From the NCBI GenBank assembly GCA_024195265.1, contig JAJLRJ010000002.1, positions 22,593,070 to 22,657,069 of the forward strand: 64,000 nt of DNA, written 5' to 3'. Source of the DNA: Dendrophyllia cribrosa. Its lineage: Eukaryota > Cnidaria > Anthozoa > Scleractinia > Dendrophylliidae. The translations under genes and the position numbers were made by a program. Positions 51,101 through 58,447 of the stretch are shown piece after piece. The first letter of the stretch is position 1. Every line of letters starts with the position of its first letter. The notes beneath the pieces were generated by a model. That model saw only the letters and a list, made by a program, of their open reading frames with translations. It was not told where the DNA came from and made no database searches.

Positions 51101-54100
51101 TAATAGTTAATTAAAAATAAAAATACAACCTGAATCCTGACCACTCCAACAACAACAACAGCAAACACAAAACTGCACATGCGGGCAGCTAAAATGCAGG
51201 CAGCTAAAATGTAACTGTTTTTTGAAAATAAAGACTTTTTGTTGTTGTTGTTGTTAACTGTTTGAGTTAATGAAAGATTGAGTTGTTGAGGGTTAATTCT
51301 GTAATGAAGTATAGTGCTCATGGATAAATGTATTTGGTTTGGGTTACCGAGATGTTCATGATTGGAGTCTGAGTTAGGGAGAATTTACTTATTACATTAC
51401 AGTCCAACGTGCCTTACCATGCATGGTGAGCACCCAACAAACTTTTTACAACTTTTGTTTACAAGTTTTGTAACTAACTTTGCACTCCTGTGATAAACAC
51501 AAAGCCACAAATGATCAAATGTAATCTTGTCACTTTGTGTTTATGTTGTGGTTCAATTTTATCCTTGGTTCAAATTTTATTTTCCTTTGTTTAAAACTCA
51601 TTATCATACATTACCATAGCCAAAAACAAAGGAAAATAAAATTTGAACCAAGGATAAAATTGAACCACAACATTTATCACAGGAGGGTATGTATCAGTAT
51701 GAGGCTTGCCTATGATACTTAACAAACTGAAACTAATCAAATAATATTGAACTAATTCTAATAAGAATAAGACACTTAAGGAAACAATTTTCAGCTGCAA
51801 TATTTATTCCAACCTTAAGTCGAGAAACAACAGGGACTTTCCCATCCAGCATATCCACCAGTTCATTAGCATACAGTCGGAACTCTTCAGCAAGAGTTGT
51901 TAGTTCAGCATTTTTCCTAATTTCTGCTTCTACAATTAAACATACCTCACTGTAAGAGTTCAAGCAAGTTAATAACTACTTAATAAATAAGGACTACTTA
52001 AAATGATTTAAAACATATTAATTTTTCTTCAGGTGTATTTACTGTACCTACAATTTTTAAATTGATATAGTACAGTACAAGTCGTTATATGTTAATTATG
52101 TGATGTTTTAAATGTAATAAAAATTACAAAAACATATTTTTTTTATTTGAAAATTATTTTCAATTGTTAAAAATATTGCACATAGAGAGCTATTTGCAAT
52201 GACAATATAATGACAATATAATTTAAATATTATACACACCCTATATTACATTTGCCATTCCTAAAAATACTAGTTATTAGATGCTCTTAAATTTAAAAGT
52301 TAAAGACATACTTCAAATAGCTATTATTTTTATGGTAATATATAATTATACCTTGTTCAGAAGGTCTGTCCAGTTGAGTGACCTCTGCTATCAAATATGG
52401 CTCCTCCATAACAATTTTATCAATTCTAAATCGACAGAGTCCGGTTACAAGTAGCGTGTACAGGGGCTTGGGCCAGTTGGTACCCGTCACTTGTACCACA
52501 ACAGCCCCAGTCCCCATGGCATGTAATAATGATTCTCCATTCTACAGAGCAGAAATATAGAAAATGAATACATTTAAGTGCTCAAAAATCAAGTTTCATA
52601 TTCACACAGGTACATTAAATTACACCATCCCATTCCAGTGGTACGGAACATGGTCTAGCATTACAGTGTAAGTACTAAGGTCGGTCAGGTGATAAGGCAT
52701 GGTATAAGGTTTTATATATAGCTTTTATTCTCATTTTTATATCTATAACCTGCAGTTCCACCTGTTGTAGGTGACATTTTAAAGTGTTTTTCTTTGCAGT
52801 CCAAAATTTTATTGTTTAATTTTGTGCCTATATGTAAATGTTGTGGTTTAATTTTTTTGGGGTTAAAAATTTTTAAAACCGAATGGGTCTAAATTATTTT
52901 TTCTTTTGTCTCAGATACATTAACATAATCGGAAACAAGAAAAATGGAAATCAAACTGGTTTGAAAAATTTTAAACCAAAACAAAAATTAAACCACAACA
53001 TAAACAACAATGAAAAGGATAACAAAAAAAATACTAAAAATAAATGTAAAATTTTAACATCTTAAAGCATCTGTTTCAGTGGGTCTCTAGTTTTCCCATC
53101 CTTCTTTTCAGATTACAGCAGTGGCATTTATAATTTAAGAGTAAAAGTGAATTATCTTTAGGCTGGGGAGAGGGTGTGGGACAAGTGTAGGAGATGGGGG
53201 GAGGGGAGGGGAAGGGGAGGGGGAGGGGGAGCAACACATAATTAAACCAGTTCAAGTAATGAACTTACTTCATGTATGTAAATGGCATGCATATTATGTA
53301 CATATTCTATACTGATATGGCATTAATACTTAATCACTGGATTTAAAATGTTTAAGGAAATGTTTGATAGCCGACTTTGGTTTTTTTGGGAAGAATGACA
53401 TTGCCATTACTTCAATTCAGGAAAGTAATGTTCATTCTGAAATTTCTTTTTGAGGGGAGAAAGGGAGTGGAGTTAAGGGGAGGGGGTTGGATAAGTTTAG
53501 AACTTTATTTTTTTTTTATGCTGGGTACTTAGTATTGCTTTGAGAAGAGGGAGGCTTGCACTTTAATCCAAACAAGTTTAGTTAGGATTTTTACCTAGGG
53601 GTAACACCCCCTACCATAACTGTTGGGGAGACCCCCACTGCCCCTCCCCCCCCCCCCCCCCCCCCCCCCCCCATCCAGCAGGAAGACTTGCAACACCATA
53701 TTCTTTCACTTTAGACAAAAGAATGCCATGATTGTCATAGGCTTTCTTTAGATCCAGGAACATGACTGCGTCAACAATGTACATTACCCTGGTCTATTTC
53801 ATAGTCCCAATTATCTGTGGCTTCAAGCAATGATGTAACAGTGGAATGAAGGAGTTGAAAATATCCCGATTGACTTTATATAGCTTAATTTGTACATGTA
53901 AGTTAAGTAATATTGAGCTTATTAAATTAGCTGAGTTAAATGTTATTAAATTGACTTGATTTTTGGAGCAGAGTTATTGCTTCTCCTTTCTAAATTCTTC
54001 TCTTTTTTAATGCCTTTAAATCATCTTTGGGAATTTTTCTGCAACGGAGTCTGAGATCAGTTCTCGGACGTCACCGTGTGCGTACTGAGTCATTCAACAT

Positions 54101-54489
54101 GATGACGTATTTCCGTAGAACGTGCATGCATTATTTCTCCAAATTATACTCACGTAGAACAACAGAAACAAAGCAAAATACCCCAAAAAAAACACACCAC
54201 AAACCTCTTTATCTGATCGACGAGGCACAACTCCGATAATAACGCTGCTCAGTGTGTCCTTTCGTAGAAGTCTGGAGTCAATCATTCGAAGACTGTTCAT
54301 GCAACATCAAAACAACTTCAGAGATTATAACTTTAATTACACGGGTTTTACAACTAAACGTTCTTAAGTTTTCAGTTACCTGCCATTGTCCCTAACTGCA
54401 ATCCTCATAGACGAGCCTGGTAACAGGACTTTGTCTCTAAGGATAAGTAATGGAAGCCGCTTTGGAAGATCCCTGTTCGGAACTACCAT
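32399..54489 (-). CDS. LONP2: Peroxisomal Lon protease LONP2, complete 29-exon gene
   Basis: ATP-dependent AAA+ serine protease of the peroxisomal matrix, which degrades damaged matrix proteins and helps PTS2-protein processing and beta-oxidation. Exons: 54380-54489, 54205-54292, 52352-52541, 51814-51929, 50998-51081, 49662-49730, 48370-48482, 48165-48216, 47085-47131, 46802-46876, 46420-46514, 45313-45403, 45110-45157, 44269-44368, 43579-43658, 43023-43053, 42856-42921, 41893-41970, 41371-41428, 39444-39523, 38035-38208, 37461-37518, 36907-36999, 36695-36756, 35645-35781, 34397-34463, 34205-34285, 33256-33285, 32399-32518. They total 2493 nt, 830 aa plus stop, with no phase conflict; human LONP2 is 852 aa. 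The start is the first ATG of exon 1 (CAAACATGG context). The Walker A neighbourhood ([18 protein letters not shown]) and the C-terminal SKL separate it from mitochondrial LONP1. I see no break; it looks functional. Confidence 0.97.
33339..33795. repeat. Dispersed repeat, copy 2 (LONP2 intron 27)
   Basis: Matches 9777-10195 in the same orientation with about 85-90 percent identity by eye, plus a short insertion near 33680. Ends GTGGAGCATTACTTAAG. Confidence 0.75.
33800..33900 (-). mobile_element. SINE 3' fragment in LONP2 intron 27
   Basis: Reverse complement gives GGGGGGAGTAGTAACTCTCA and GTTAAGCTCCAACAGTTGTG, the 3' body of the SINE seen intact at 43726-44015. Truncated; the tRNA head is missing. 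Confidence 0.65.
34750..35530. repeat. Pyrimidine-rich minisatellite, about 59 bp x 13
   Basis: Thirteen units of GTCAAACATGCTCCCTCAAA followed by CCCTCTTCAAAGTCCCCCTTCACCCC-type sequence, units 57-63 bp, in LONP2 intron 25. Two main variants alternate (GCTCCCTCAAAC and GCTCAATCAAAC). The repeat contains no stop on the plus strand, so three overlapping plus ORFs up to 260 codons appear; these are not genes. On the LONP2 transcript it is purine-rich. Confidence 0.95.
36021..36164. mobile_element. Palindromic MITE in LONP2 intron 24
   Basis: AGACTACGAGCAGTCTCTCT to its inverse AGAGAGACTGCTCGTAGTCT, with inner pairs AGCTTAGTCCGTC and GACGGACTAAGCT-like. 144 bp, between exons 24 and 25. Confidence 0.75.
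37652..37888. mobile_element. Short inverted-repeat element in LONP2 intron 21
   Basis: Terminal CCATAGTTAAT (left, near 37648) and its inverse ATTAACTATGG (right, near 37888), with TTGCA directly repeated outside both ends. Encloses a 66-codon minus frame without domain. Confidence 0.5.
38035..38208 (-). CDS. LONP2: LONP2 exon 21: variable hydrophilic linker
   Basis: This 174 nt, phase 0-0 exon encodes residues 558-615. It starts [20 protein letters not shown] and continues through a Lys/Glu/Thr-rich stretch to [18 protein letters not shown], which leads into the protease domain. Vertebrate LONP2 also has a poorly conserved linker at this position, so the low complexity is expected. Because the exon is symmetric (58 codons), skipping it would keep the reading frame. 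Confidence 0.93.
38330..38794. mobile_element. TTAA-flanked foldback MITE, AAAGTGC family
   Basis: TTTAAAGTGCCTATAACCC to GGGTTATAGGCACTTTAA; the arms are nearly perfect for about 160 bp (CAACCCGGGAAT inverse pairs). LONP2 intron 20. Confidence 0.8.
38791..39006. mobile_element. TTAA-flanked MITE, CTTTCACTCCC family copy 2
   Basis: Abuts the preceding element and shares its TTAA (38791-38794); ends CTCTGGGAGTGAAAGGGTTAA. Same family as 32109 and 40784, opposite orientation to the first. Confidence 0.65.
39096..39345. mobile_element. Palindromic MITE, TGGCCGTATTTATACTAGA ends
   Basis: Ends TGGCCGTATTTATACTAGA and inverse. Interior is rich in GACGACCTTA/TAAGGTCGTC words in both orientations. 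LONP2 intron 20. Confidence 0.75.
39444..46514 (-). CDS. LONP2: LONP2 exons 11-20: AAA+ ATPase module
   Basis: Exons 46420-46514 to 39444-39523 encode the unfoldase motor. Visible motifs: [20 protein letters not shown]; Walker A GPPGVGKT (residues 354-361, Lys360); [14 protein letters not shown] pore-loop region; Walker B VILLDEVD (417-424, Glu422); FIATANT sensor 1 (Asn471); LLDRME with arginine finger Arg483; VPGYTQEEK; and GVRSLERK with sensor-2 Arg541. Every catalytic residue expected for an active Lon ATPase is present. Exon 16 has only 31 nt and exon 13 only 48 nt, yet the phases join exactly, so these micro-exons are real. Confidence 0.96.
39555..39952. mobile_element. MITE with AAAGGACACTGTCCCG termini
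   Basis: TTAAAGGACACTGTCCCGGC on the left, CGGGACAGTGTCACTTA on the right. Related at its ends to the 28737 family. LONP2 intron 20. Confidence 0.55.
40028..40491. mobile_element. TTAA-flanked foldback MITE, copy 1
   Basis: TTAAGTGCCCCTATGATC to GATCACAGGGGCACTTTAA. Inner arms pair through GGCGGCCGTAAA and CAAACATACCTCACGGGTTG. Inserted inside a diverged copy of the 28737-family element. A second copy is at 50316-50876. Confidence 0.8.
40784..40958. mobile_element. TTAA-flanked MITE, CTTTCACTCCC family copy 3
   Basis: TTAATCCTTTCACTCCCAAA to CATGTCTTGAAATGGTTAA. Same orientation as the copy at 38791. Confidence 0.65.
41586..41619. repeat. LONP2: 34-base G homopolymer in LONP2 intron 19
   Basis: Uninterrupted G34 on the plus strand (C34 in the LONP2 transcript) followed by GAGAGAGC. 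It creates spurious Gly- and Pro-rich ORFs. The exact length is sensitive to sequencing error. Confidence 0.9.
42033..42179. mobile_element. Foldback MITE, GGCCCCGG termini (LONP2 intron 17)
   Basis: GGCCCCGGTTGTTCAAAAG to CTTTTGAACAACCGGGGCC. The whole element folds: GATAGCGCTATCCACCGGAT pairs with ATCCGGTGGATAGCGTTATC. Confidence 0.8.
43273..43296. repeat. LONP2: 24-base C tract in LONP2 intron 15
   Basis: Pure C24 on the plus strand, within 230 bp of exon 16. Simple repeat. Confidence 0.9.
43726..44015 (+). mobile_element. tRNA-derived SINE, full-length head (LONP2 intron 14)
   Basis: Starts GGAGGCGTGGTGGTCTAGTG with A-box TGGTCTAGTGG (about 43736) and B-box GGTTCAAGCC (43780-43789), a spacing typical of tRNA-derived pol III promoters. 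The body contains TCTCTCCACCCAGGTGTATA and ATCGGGGGGAGTAGTAATAC, ending near GGCTTGTGAAGATTTACCG. Opposite in orientation to LONP2. Fragments of the family occur at 13450, 14575 and 33800. Confidence 0.75.
45480..46235. repeat. LONP2: Compound tetranucleotide array in LONP2 intron 11
   Basis: About 750 bp of TGAC, TGAA and TGGC units. The block 45601-45725 is a nearly pure (GAAT/TGAA)n run of about 31 units, producing a minus frame of repeated HSFI residues that is not a gene. Confidence 0.95.
46802..49730 (-). CDS. LONP2: LONP2 exons 6-10: coiled linker with acidic stretch
   Basis: Exons 49662-49730, 48370-48482, 48165-48216, 47085-47131 and 46802-46876 encode the linker between the LON domain and the ATPase. 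Exon 7 contains [14 protein letters not shown] at about residues 238-251, and the acidic tract of vertebrate LONP2 lies at the same place (after RIGR-type sequence). Exons 8 to 10 give [29 protein letters not shown] and [11 protein letters not shown], matching the conserved KRLKKMP and NYLExMVxLPW motifs of Lon proteases. Intron 6 (48483-49661) holds the 286 bp repeat copy at 49024, and intron 8 (47132-48164) a foldback MITE. Confidence 0.95.
47304..47467. mobile_element. Foldback MITE, TGTCTCAG family copy B
   Basis: TATGTGTTGTGGTTCAAATT to inverse AATTTGAACCACAACATA, with a TTTGTCTCAG/CTGAGACAAA core. A partial copy follows at 47470-47560. LONP2 intron 8. Confidence 0.8.
47739..47832. repeat. 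Hairpin in LONP2 intron 8
   Basis: GAATTTCACATGTGCCGAAC... pairs with GATTCGGCACAGTCATGTGAAATTC across about 90 bp. Possibly one end of the repeat at 47555-47900. Confidence 0.6.
49024..49309. mobile_element. 286 bp foldback element, copy 2 (LONP2 intron 6)
   Basis: Nearly identical to 14041-14326, differing at a handful of positions (for example GCAATTTTC for GCAGTTTTC at the left end). The low divergence implies recent movement. Confidence 0.8.
50316..50876. mobile_element. TTAA-flanked foldback MITE, copy 2 (LONP2 intron 5)
   Basis: TTAAAGTGCTACTGCGATCA to TGATCGCAGTAGCACTTTAA, perfect terminal inverse. Arms of about 270 bp share sequence with 40028-40491, including CATACCTCACGGGTTGAA and TTACGGCCGCCATTAATC. 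Confidence 0.85.
50998..54489 (-). CDS. LONP2: LONP2 exons 1-5: N-terminal LON substrate-binding domain
   Basis: These five exons encode residues 1 to about 196. Exon 1 gives the start and the strand [18 protein letters not shown], the usual opening of LON domains. Exon 3 carries [20 protein letters not shown], then GLCRFRI, which closely follows vertebrate LONP2. Exons 4 and 5 are predicted helical ([38 protein letters not shown]). In the family this region binds unfolded substrate and helps hexamer assembly. No N-terminal mitochondrial presequence precedes the LON domain, which agrees with a peroxisomal destination. Introns 2 and 4 hold a foldback MITE each, and intron 2 also holds a LINE fragment and a 27-base C tract. 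Confidence 0.95.
51542..51675. mobile_element. Foldback MITE, TGTTGTGGTT family copy C
   Basis: ATGTTGTGGTTCAATTTTAT to its inverse ATAAAATTGAACCACAACAT. The arms are close to perfect over 55 bp. LONP2 intron 4. Confidence 0.8.
52838..53001. mobile_element. Foldback MITE, TGTTGTGGTT family copy D
   Basis: ATGTTGTGGTTTAATTTTTT to AAAAATTAAACCACAACAT, with the TTTTGTCTCAG core retained on the left arm and decayed on the right. LONP2 intron 2. Confidence 0.75.
53646..53672. repeat. 27-base C tract
   Basis: C27 next to the LINE fragment in LONP2 intron 2. Confidence 0.9.
53675..53885 (-). mobile_element. LINE reverse-transcriptase fragment
   Basis: Minus-strand translation gives [20 protein letters not shown] followed by SKVKEYGV, the motif A region of non-LTR reverse transcriptases (FLDLKKAFDxVDHxxLLxKL) with its catalytic Asp. 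Upstream, [11 protein letters not shown] is loosely conserved and an in-frame stop follows. A decayed 5'- and 3'-truncated copy, in the same orientation as LONP2. Confidence 0.75.
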
Positions 54490-54630
54490 GTTTGTTGATC
54501 GACAGTCTTGTTGATCTGCGTTTGGTGAGCAGAGGGGCATTTTGTCTGCGCATGCTCCATCAAGAGTATTTTAATGAAAGTAACCGCTGGTATGCGCCTG
54601 CTCCGCGCACACTCCAAAAAAAATGGCGGT
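54490..54630 (-). promoter_or_regulatory. LONP2: LONP2 promoter region with NRF1-like half palindrome
   Basis: The 140 bp upstream of the LONP2 ATG is GC-richer than its flanks. On the minus strand it holds GCATGCGCAGACAAAATGCC at 54536-54555 (47-66 bp before the ATG), whose ATGCGCA core resembles an NRF1 half site. On the plus strand AAAAATGGCGG at about 54620 resembles YY1. The same 20 bases occur upstream of MRPL52. The factor assignment is inference from motif resemblance. Confidence 0.55.
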
Positions 54631-54683
54631 CTTCGCAACAAAATATTTGATCATCTTTCTTCTCTTCGTTTTGTAACGTGTTA

Positions 54684-54908
54684 GAGTCTGCTGTTAAAAA
54701 ATCGAAAAATGGTTGTGTGGTTTGTGAGAGAAAGTCTCTACAGAGCTCTTAGCAAAATGCTAGCGCGTACAGTGATGATTTTGAGGGTTGTTTCGGAACA
54801 AATTCGACAAGTGAAATACAGAGATATTTTTGTGAACGCTGCAGGCGAGCTGTTCAAAGAGTACCGTCGCTCTGAAAAGTCATTCCATCACTTAAGTGCT
54901 GTCTTTAA
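54684..54908 (+). pseudogene. Degenerate CxxC-type domain exon
   Basis: The plus frame from 54684 gives NGCVVCERKSLQSS, a stop, then SAYSDDFEGCFG and RYFCERCRRAVQRVP, a second stop, and KVIPSLKCCL. Paired CxxC motifs about 45 residues apart look like a small zinc-binding domain with two nonsense changes. Immediately upstream, AAAAATGGCGG may be an old start region divergent from LONP2. Family not recognised. Confidence 0.3.
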
Positions 54909-55900
54909 ATCATAGTTGAGTATTTCAAGTGCCTCTTTTTCCGAAGACAATGTATTCTATCAGTAATGACTCAATCAGCGGGTAGGAGTACCGAAAATAC
55001 GAGTGTCACTGATTTTAGTTTTACCTAAGGAAACACTCTCAGAAATGGAGGAAAAATTAAAGATATGATCAGCGAGTAAGAAACCTTGTTTGCATAATTT
55101 GCTTTAAATGTTTTCCTGAAAGCTGTAATTACCTTCAGTTGGCAGTTAGAAAACTTTTTAGTGACACAATTTTAAGGACATCTAAAATTGAAGAGTATAA
55201 TAACCTCAAACAATGTTGTCCTGATTTAGCCACCTCTTAACTGCTGCGACCTGCAATGTTTTTAAGGGGGTAGCTAATAACCTGATTGAATTTACCAAGA
55301 TAAAAGAAGAATATCCCTGGCCATGCTCACCCCACTAATCGCTTAATTAAATAGTAATAATAATATGTGAATTGCATGACCAATGGGATGGGAGAACAAA
55401 CTGCAATAGCAATAACAATGCTGAGATTTGTAGTTTATTCCTCTTACAACTGATTTGTTTCACCTCAATATATTTCAAAATTAATGCTAGCATTCATGCT
55501 TTTTCTATAAGCTATTTAAAACACAGGAGCAGTTCCCCTATTAAAAGAGATAACCTTTACTGATCTTAAGCAGGGATCGGGAAGGCCGTGCGCCATGCGC
55601 ATATGGCGCAAAAAATTTAAAAATGTCGCATTATAAAACTGCTTACCGAGCCCAACATGCGCCCTAGTCGCGTAATAGGTGATAAGCAGTTCAATATCCG
55701 TATTCATTTTGTGTTACAACAAATAAAATAATGAAATATTGACTTGTGTATTTGCTTCTTCGATCGGCGATCTTTCGTGTTCGTTTAATTTCTTCCCCAG
55801 ACCTCTACTCGCACTCAGCTCGCAAACGAGGTTCTGCCGCGGCTTGACATGTGCTTTGAGTTTAAATAAATTCATTTCTTTTGCATTTCAAATCGAAATA

Positions 55901-56262
55901 ATGCCTCCCAAGAAACTACCGAAGTTAGATAGTACTCAAGGCCAAAGAAAACTTTCAACTTTTTTTAACACGGAATGGAACGCCGAGTCGGCCGAGACTG
56001 ACGCGAACATAAAAACAACAAAGATACGACTGTCGAGTTTGAAGGACAAGGTCCATCTTGCGAAACGAGTTCCAGGCCTGCAAGTAAGCTTCACGAAGAC
56101 AGGAAATTCCAGTCGAAGTGGTTAACTTTGTGGCCGTGGCTAGTGTATGAAAGAGATGCCATGTTTTGTAAGATTTGCCTCAAACATGGCCAAAAAAATA
56201 CCATGACCTCTGGTTGCAAAACATTCAAAACAAGCAGCATTACGAGACACGAGGAAAAGTGA
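55901..56262 (+). pseudogene. hAT-type transposase N-terminus, frameshifted
   Basis: ATG opens MPPKKLPKLDSTQGQRKLST and about 60 further codons. The frame then shifts near 56095 into RKFQSKWLTLWPWLVYERDA, MFCKICLKHGQKNT, TSGCKTFKTSSITRHEEK and a TGA at 56260. The FQSKWL-W-MFC-IC-GC--FK---I-RHE pattern is the TTF-type/BED-like zinc finger that starts many hAT transposases and their domesticated relatives. No catalytic core follows, so this is a broken fragment. Confidence 0.6.
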
Positions 56263-56263
56263 A

Positions 56264-57540
56264 AAACTGCAAAAATAAGTAAAATACTCTACATAGTATC
56301 ACGAATTGCACTTTATCATTTCCGTATTCCTTTTCATCCGGCCCATACTTTTACCAAATGGCCCATAACTTTTCAAAGTCAGGGGCCATAGGCCCACTTG
56401 TCTCTTTTGCCTTCCCAATCCCTGCTTAAGACAGCTTGGTTAAGAGACATTCAGTTTTAACTTGAAAAACTGAAAATTGTACAGAGGGAAATTTCAGCTT
56501 ACTCTAACATTGACACCCTGAACTTTTATTGAAAAATCTCCATTATCTCAGATGGTGATATGAAATTAAAAATAACTTGACATATATTTTACATTTTATT
56601 TTTAAAGCCTGGTTCATTCACCAAACTTTTCATGAGCTGAACTTTATTCAAATCAATAAAATACTATCTAATAAAAAAAATCAATCCTTGCTCCAAATCA
56701 CATTTAATAATTAATTATGCGGTTGATTCAGCTCGTGAAATTTTGGTTTCTAACTCAAACCCGGTCCACAGTCAAATATTCAATCAAACAGTTGATTCAG
56801 ATGCTGAACTTTTCATGTACTTAATTCAAGGTATTTGCTTTGGCTTGCAAAAAGTCTGGCATCTGAACTGGGCTTAAAAGCACTTTATTTTTAAACTTTG
56901 GTTGACTATGGGTGTTAAACACCCTTTAAATTTTCAAGTGATCAGCATTTAATTTCTCCACACTGTGACACAGTACATTACATAGTATACAATGTCAAAC
57001 AGACAGGCGACAAGAGCAAAGAAAAAATGCATCATTTTGTATGTTATTATTACATCTACATCATGCATGCATAATATCAGTAACACATATACATCTGTGA
57101 TGCCTGACGGGTTCACAGCAGAATTTGTTTATAACCCTGAACTTGAAAGACACAGAATCAACACCCATCAACATTATGATGTGGCAATGTTAGAACAATG
57201 CAGGAAATGGACGATTTACATCAATTGGACTTTGTCAAGCTACAGTGTACAGACTGAAGTCAAAGAAGGACTTTGATACTGCATGTGATATAGTAATGAG
57301 CACAGGTTTGGCTTTCTTTATGAGGCCAGTTCTATTGTAGGGAGATCGTATATCCTGGGTTGACCAATACTCTTCGGCAGGAACATTTTCATCTTTCAAA
57401 TGATATTCATATCCATTGTCCACTAAGGCTGATGACAGTCAAATCAATAACAGCCTGCCTGAAAATATCACTGGACAGCCATCCATTTTGTCCATTGTGC
57501 CAACTATCGGGCCACTTCACATCTCCCTAAACAGCAGAGA
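56264..57540. other. Spacer with weak ORFs
   Basis: A 94-codon plus frame (56992-57276) and minus fragments at 57235-57526 (GDVKWPDSWHNGQNGWLSSD, YEYHLKDENVPAEEYW) look partly protein-like, but frames and splice phases do not join. Probably decayed mobile sequence. Confidence 0.3.
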
Positions 57541-57582
57541 ACATGTTTTTAATCCATTTCATCCTATTTTCTAAATCAATAT

Positions 57583-58092
57583 ATGAAACAATTTTCCCAA
57601 GAAGTAATTTGGAAGATACTCTTAAGCCTAATCTTGGAGGTTGTCTATGGGAGCTGGACATTGATACAACATACTGTCATGAAGAAGCGTTCAAGATTCG
57701 AAGACCTTCAGTATGGAACTCTTTTAAATCTGTTGGACAACTGTATTCCTTTAATCCTCTCAATTTACAGCATTTTCTTTAAACTAAATAATTACTTAGA
57801 ATACTGTAGAGCAATACTTAGAATTTCGATTACCGGTATGTTCACCTGCCTGAAACGCTGCTACTTCGTATCCCTGGTAATGCTTACCACTTTGGCCAAA
57901 ATAAATATTAATATATATTTATTCTGTTATAAATATTATAACAGAAATATTGCATTTCCATGGTATGTACTTCAGTATATGGAGTTGTTGCAAGAGCAAA
58001 TCACAAATTTGAATTGTAACATTTTGAAGAATTATAAACAAGACATTACCAATACAACGAAAAGGACCAAAAGGTGTTCCAGTTTTCATTAG
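57583..58092 (+). mobile_element. 169-codon ORF resembling mobile-element protein
   Basis: One of the longest non-repetitive open frames in the window: MKQFSQEVIWKILLSLILEV at the start, then FEDLQYGTLLNLLDNCIPLI and NNYLEYCRAILRISI followed by MFTCLKR. This leucine-rich, helical pattern resembles C-terminal parts of multi-copy element proteins that I associate with anthozoan genomes, but I cannot name the family. Its end (FHCYKYYN-like part onward) is low quality and probably frameshifted. No introns or promoter seen. Confidence 0.35.
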
Positions 58093-58447
58093 GGTAAAAT
58101 GACAAACAGACAGTGTGAGCATCAGGCATAGATTGATAGAAGTAAACGTGAGAGTCTGAGGAACCTTTCCTAAACAGCCCTCTGTCCTATAATAAGTCAT
58201 TTGTGTTTGTGGTGAAGCTCCCAATTTGTCAATATCTTTGCAGCAATAGAAATACATCTATTTTATGTGCTGGAAATTTTGTTACATAACGTTTTCCTTG
58301 TACAAACGTATGACTTTAAACAAATACAACTAATTGTCAATTCAGTTCGAACTTTAATTTGATTTGCATTCCTCTGTGGGGTTAAAAAATACACACGTTG
58401 TAAACCAACGTCCATTTTAAACTGTAGAATATTAACAATTTAATAAT

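Noticed and set aside
32399..54489. Assignment to mitochondrial LONP1
   Set aside because: The [14 protein letters not shown] sequence, the absence of a presequence and the terminal SKL all match LONP2, not LONP1.
57235..58257. Minus-strand gene joining 58050-58257 (MYFYCCKDIDKLG) to 57526 (GDVKWPDSWHNG)
   Set aside because: Exon 58050-58257 ends in phase 1, while the downstream frame must start in phase 0; the correct phase gives an early stop.
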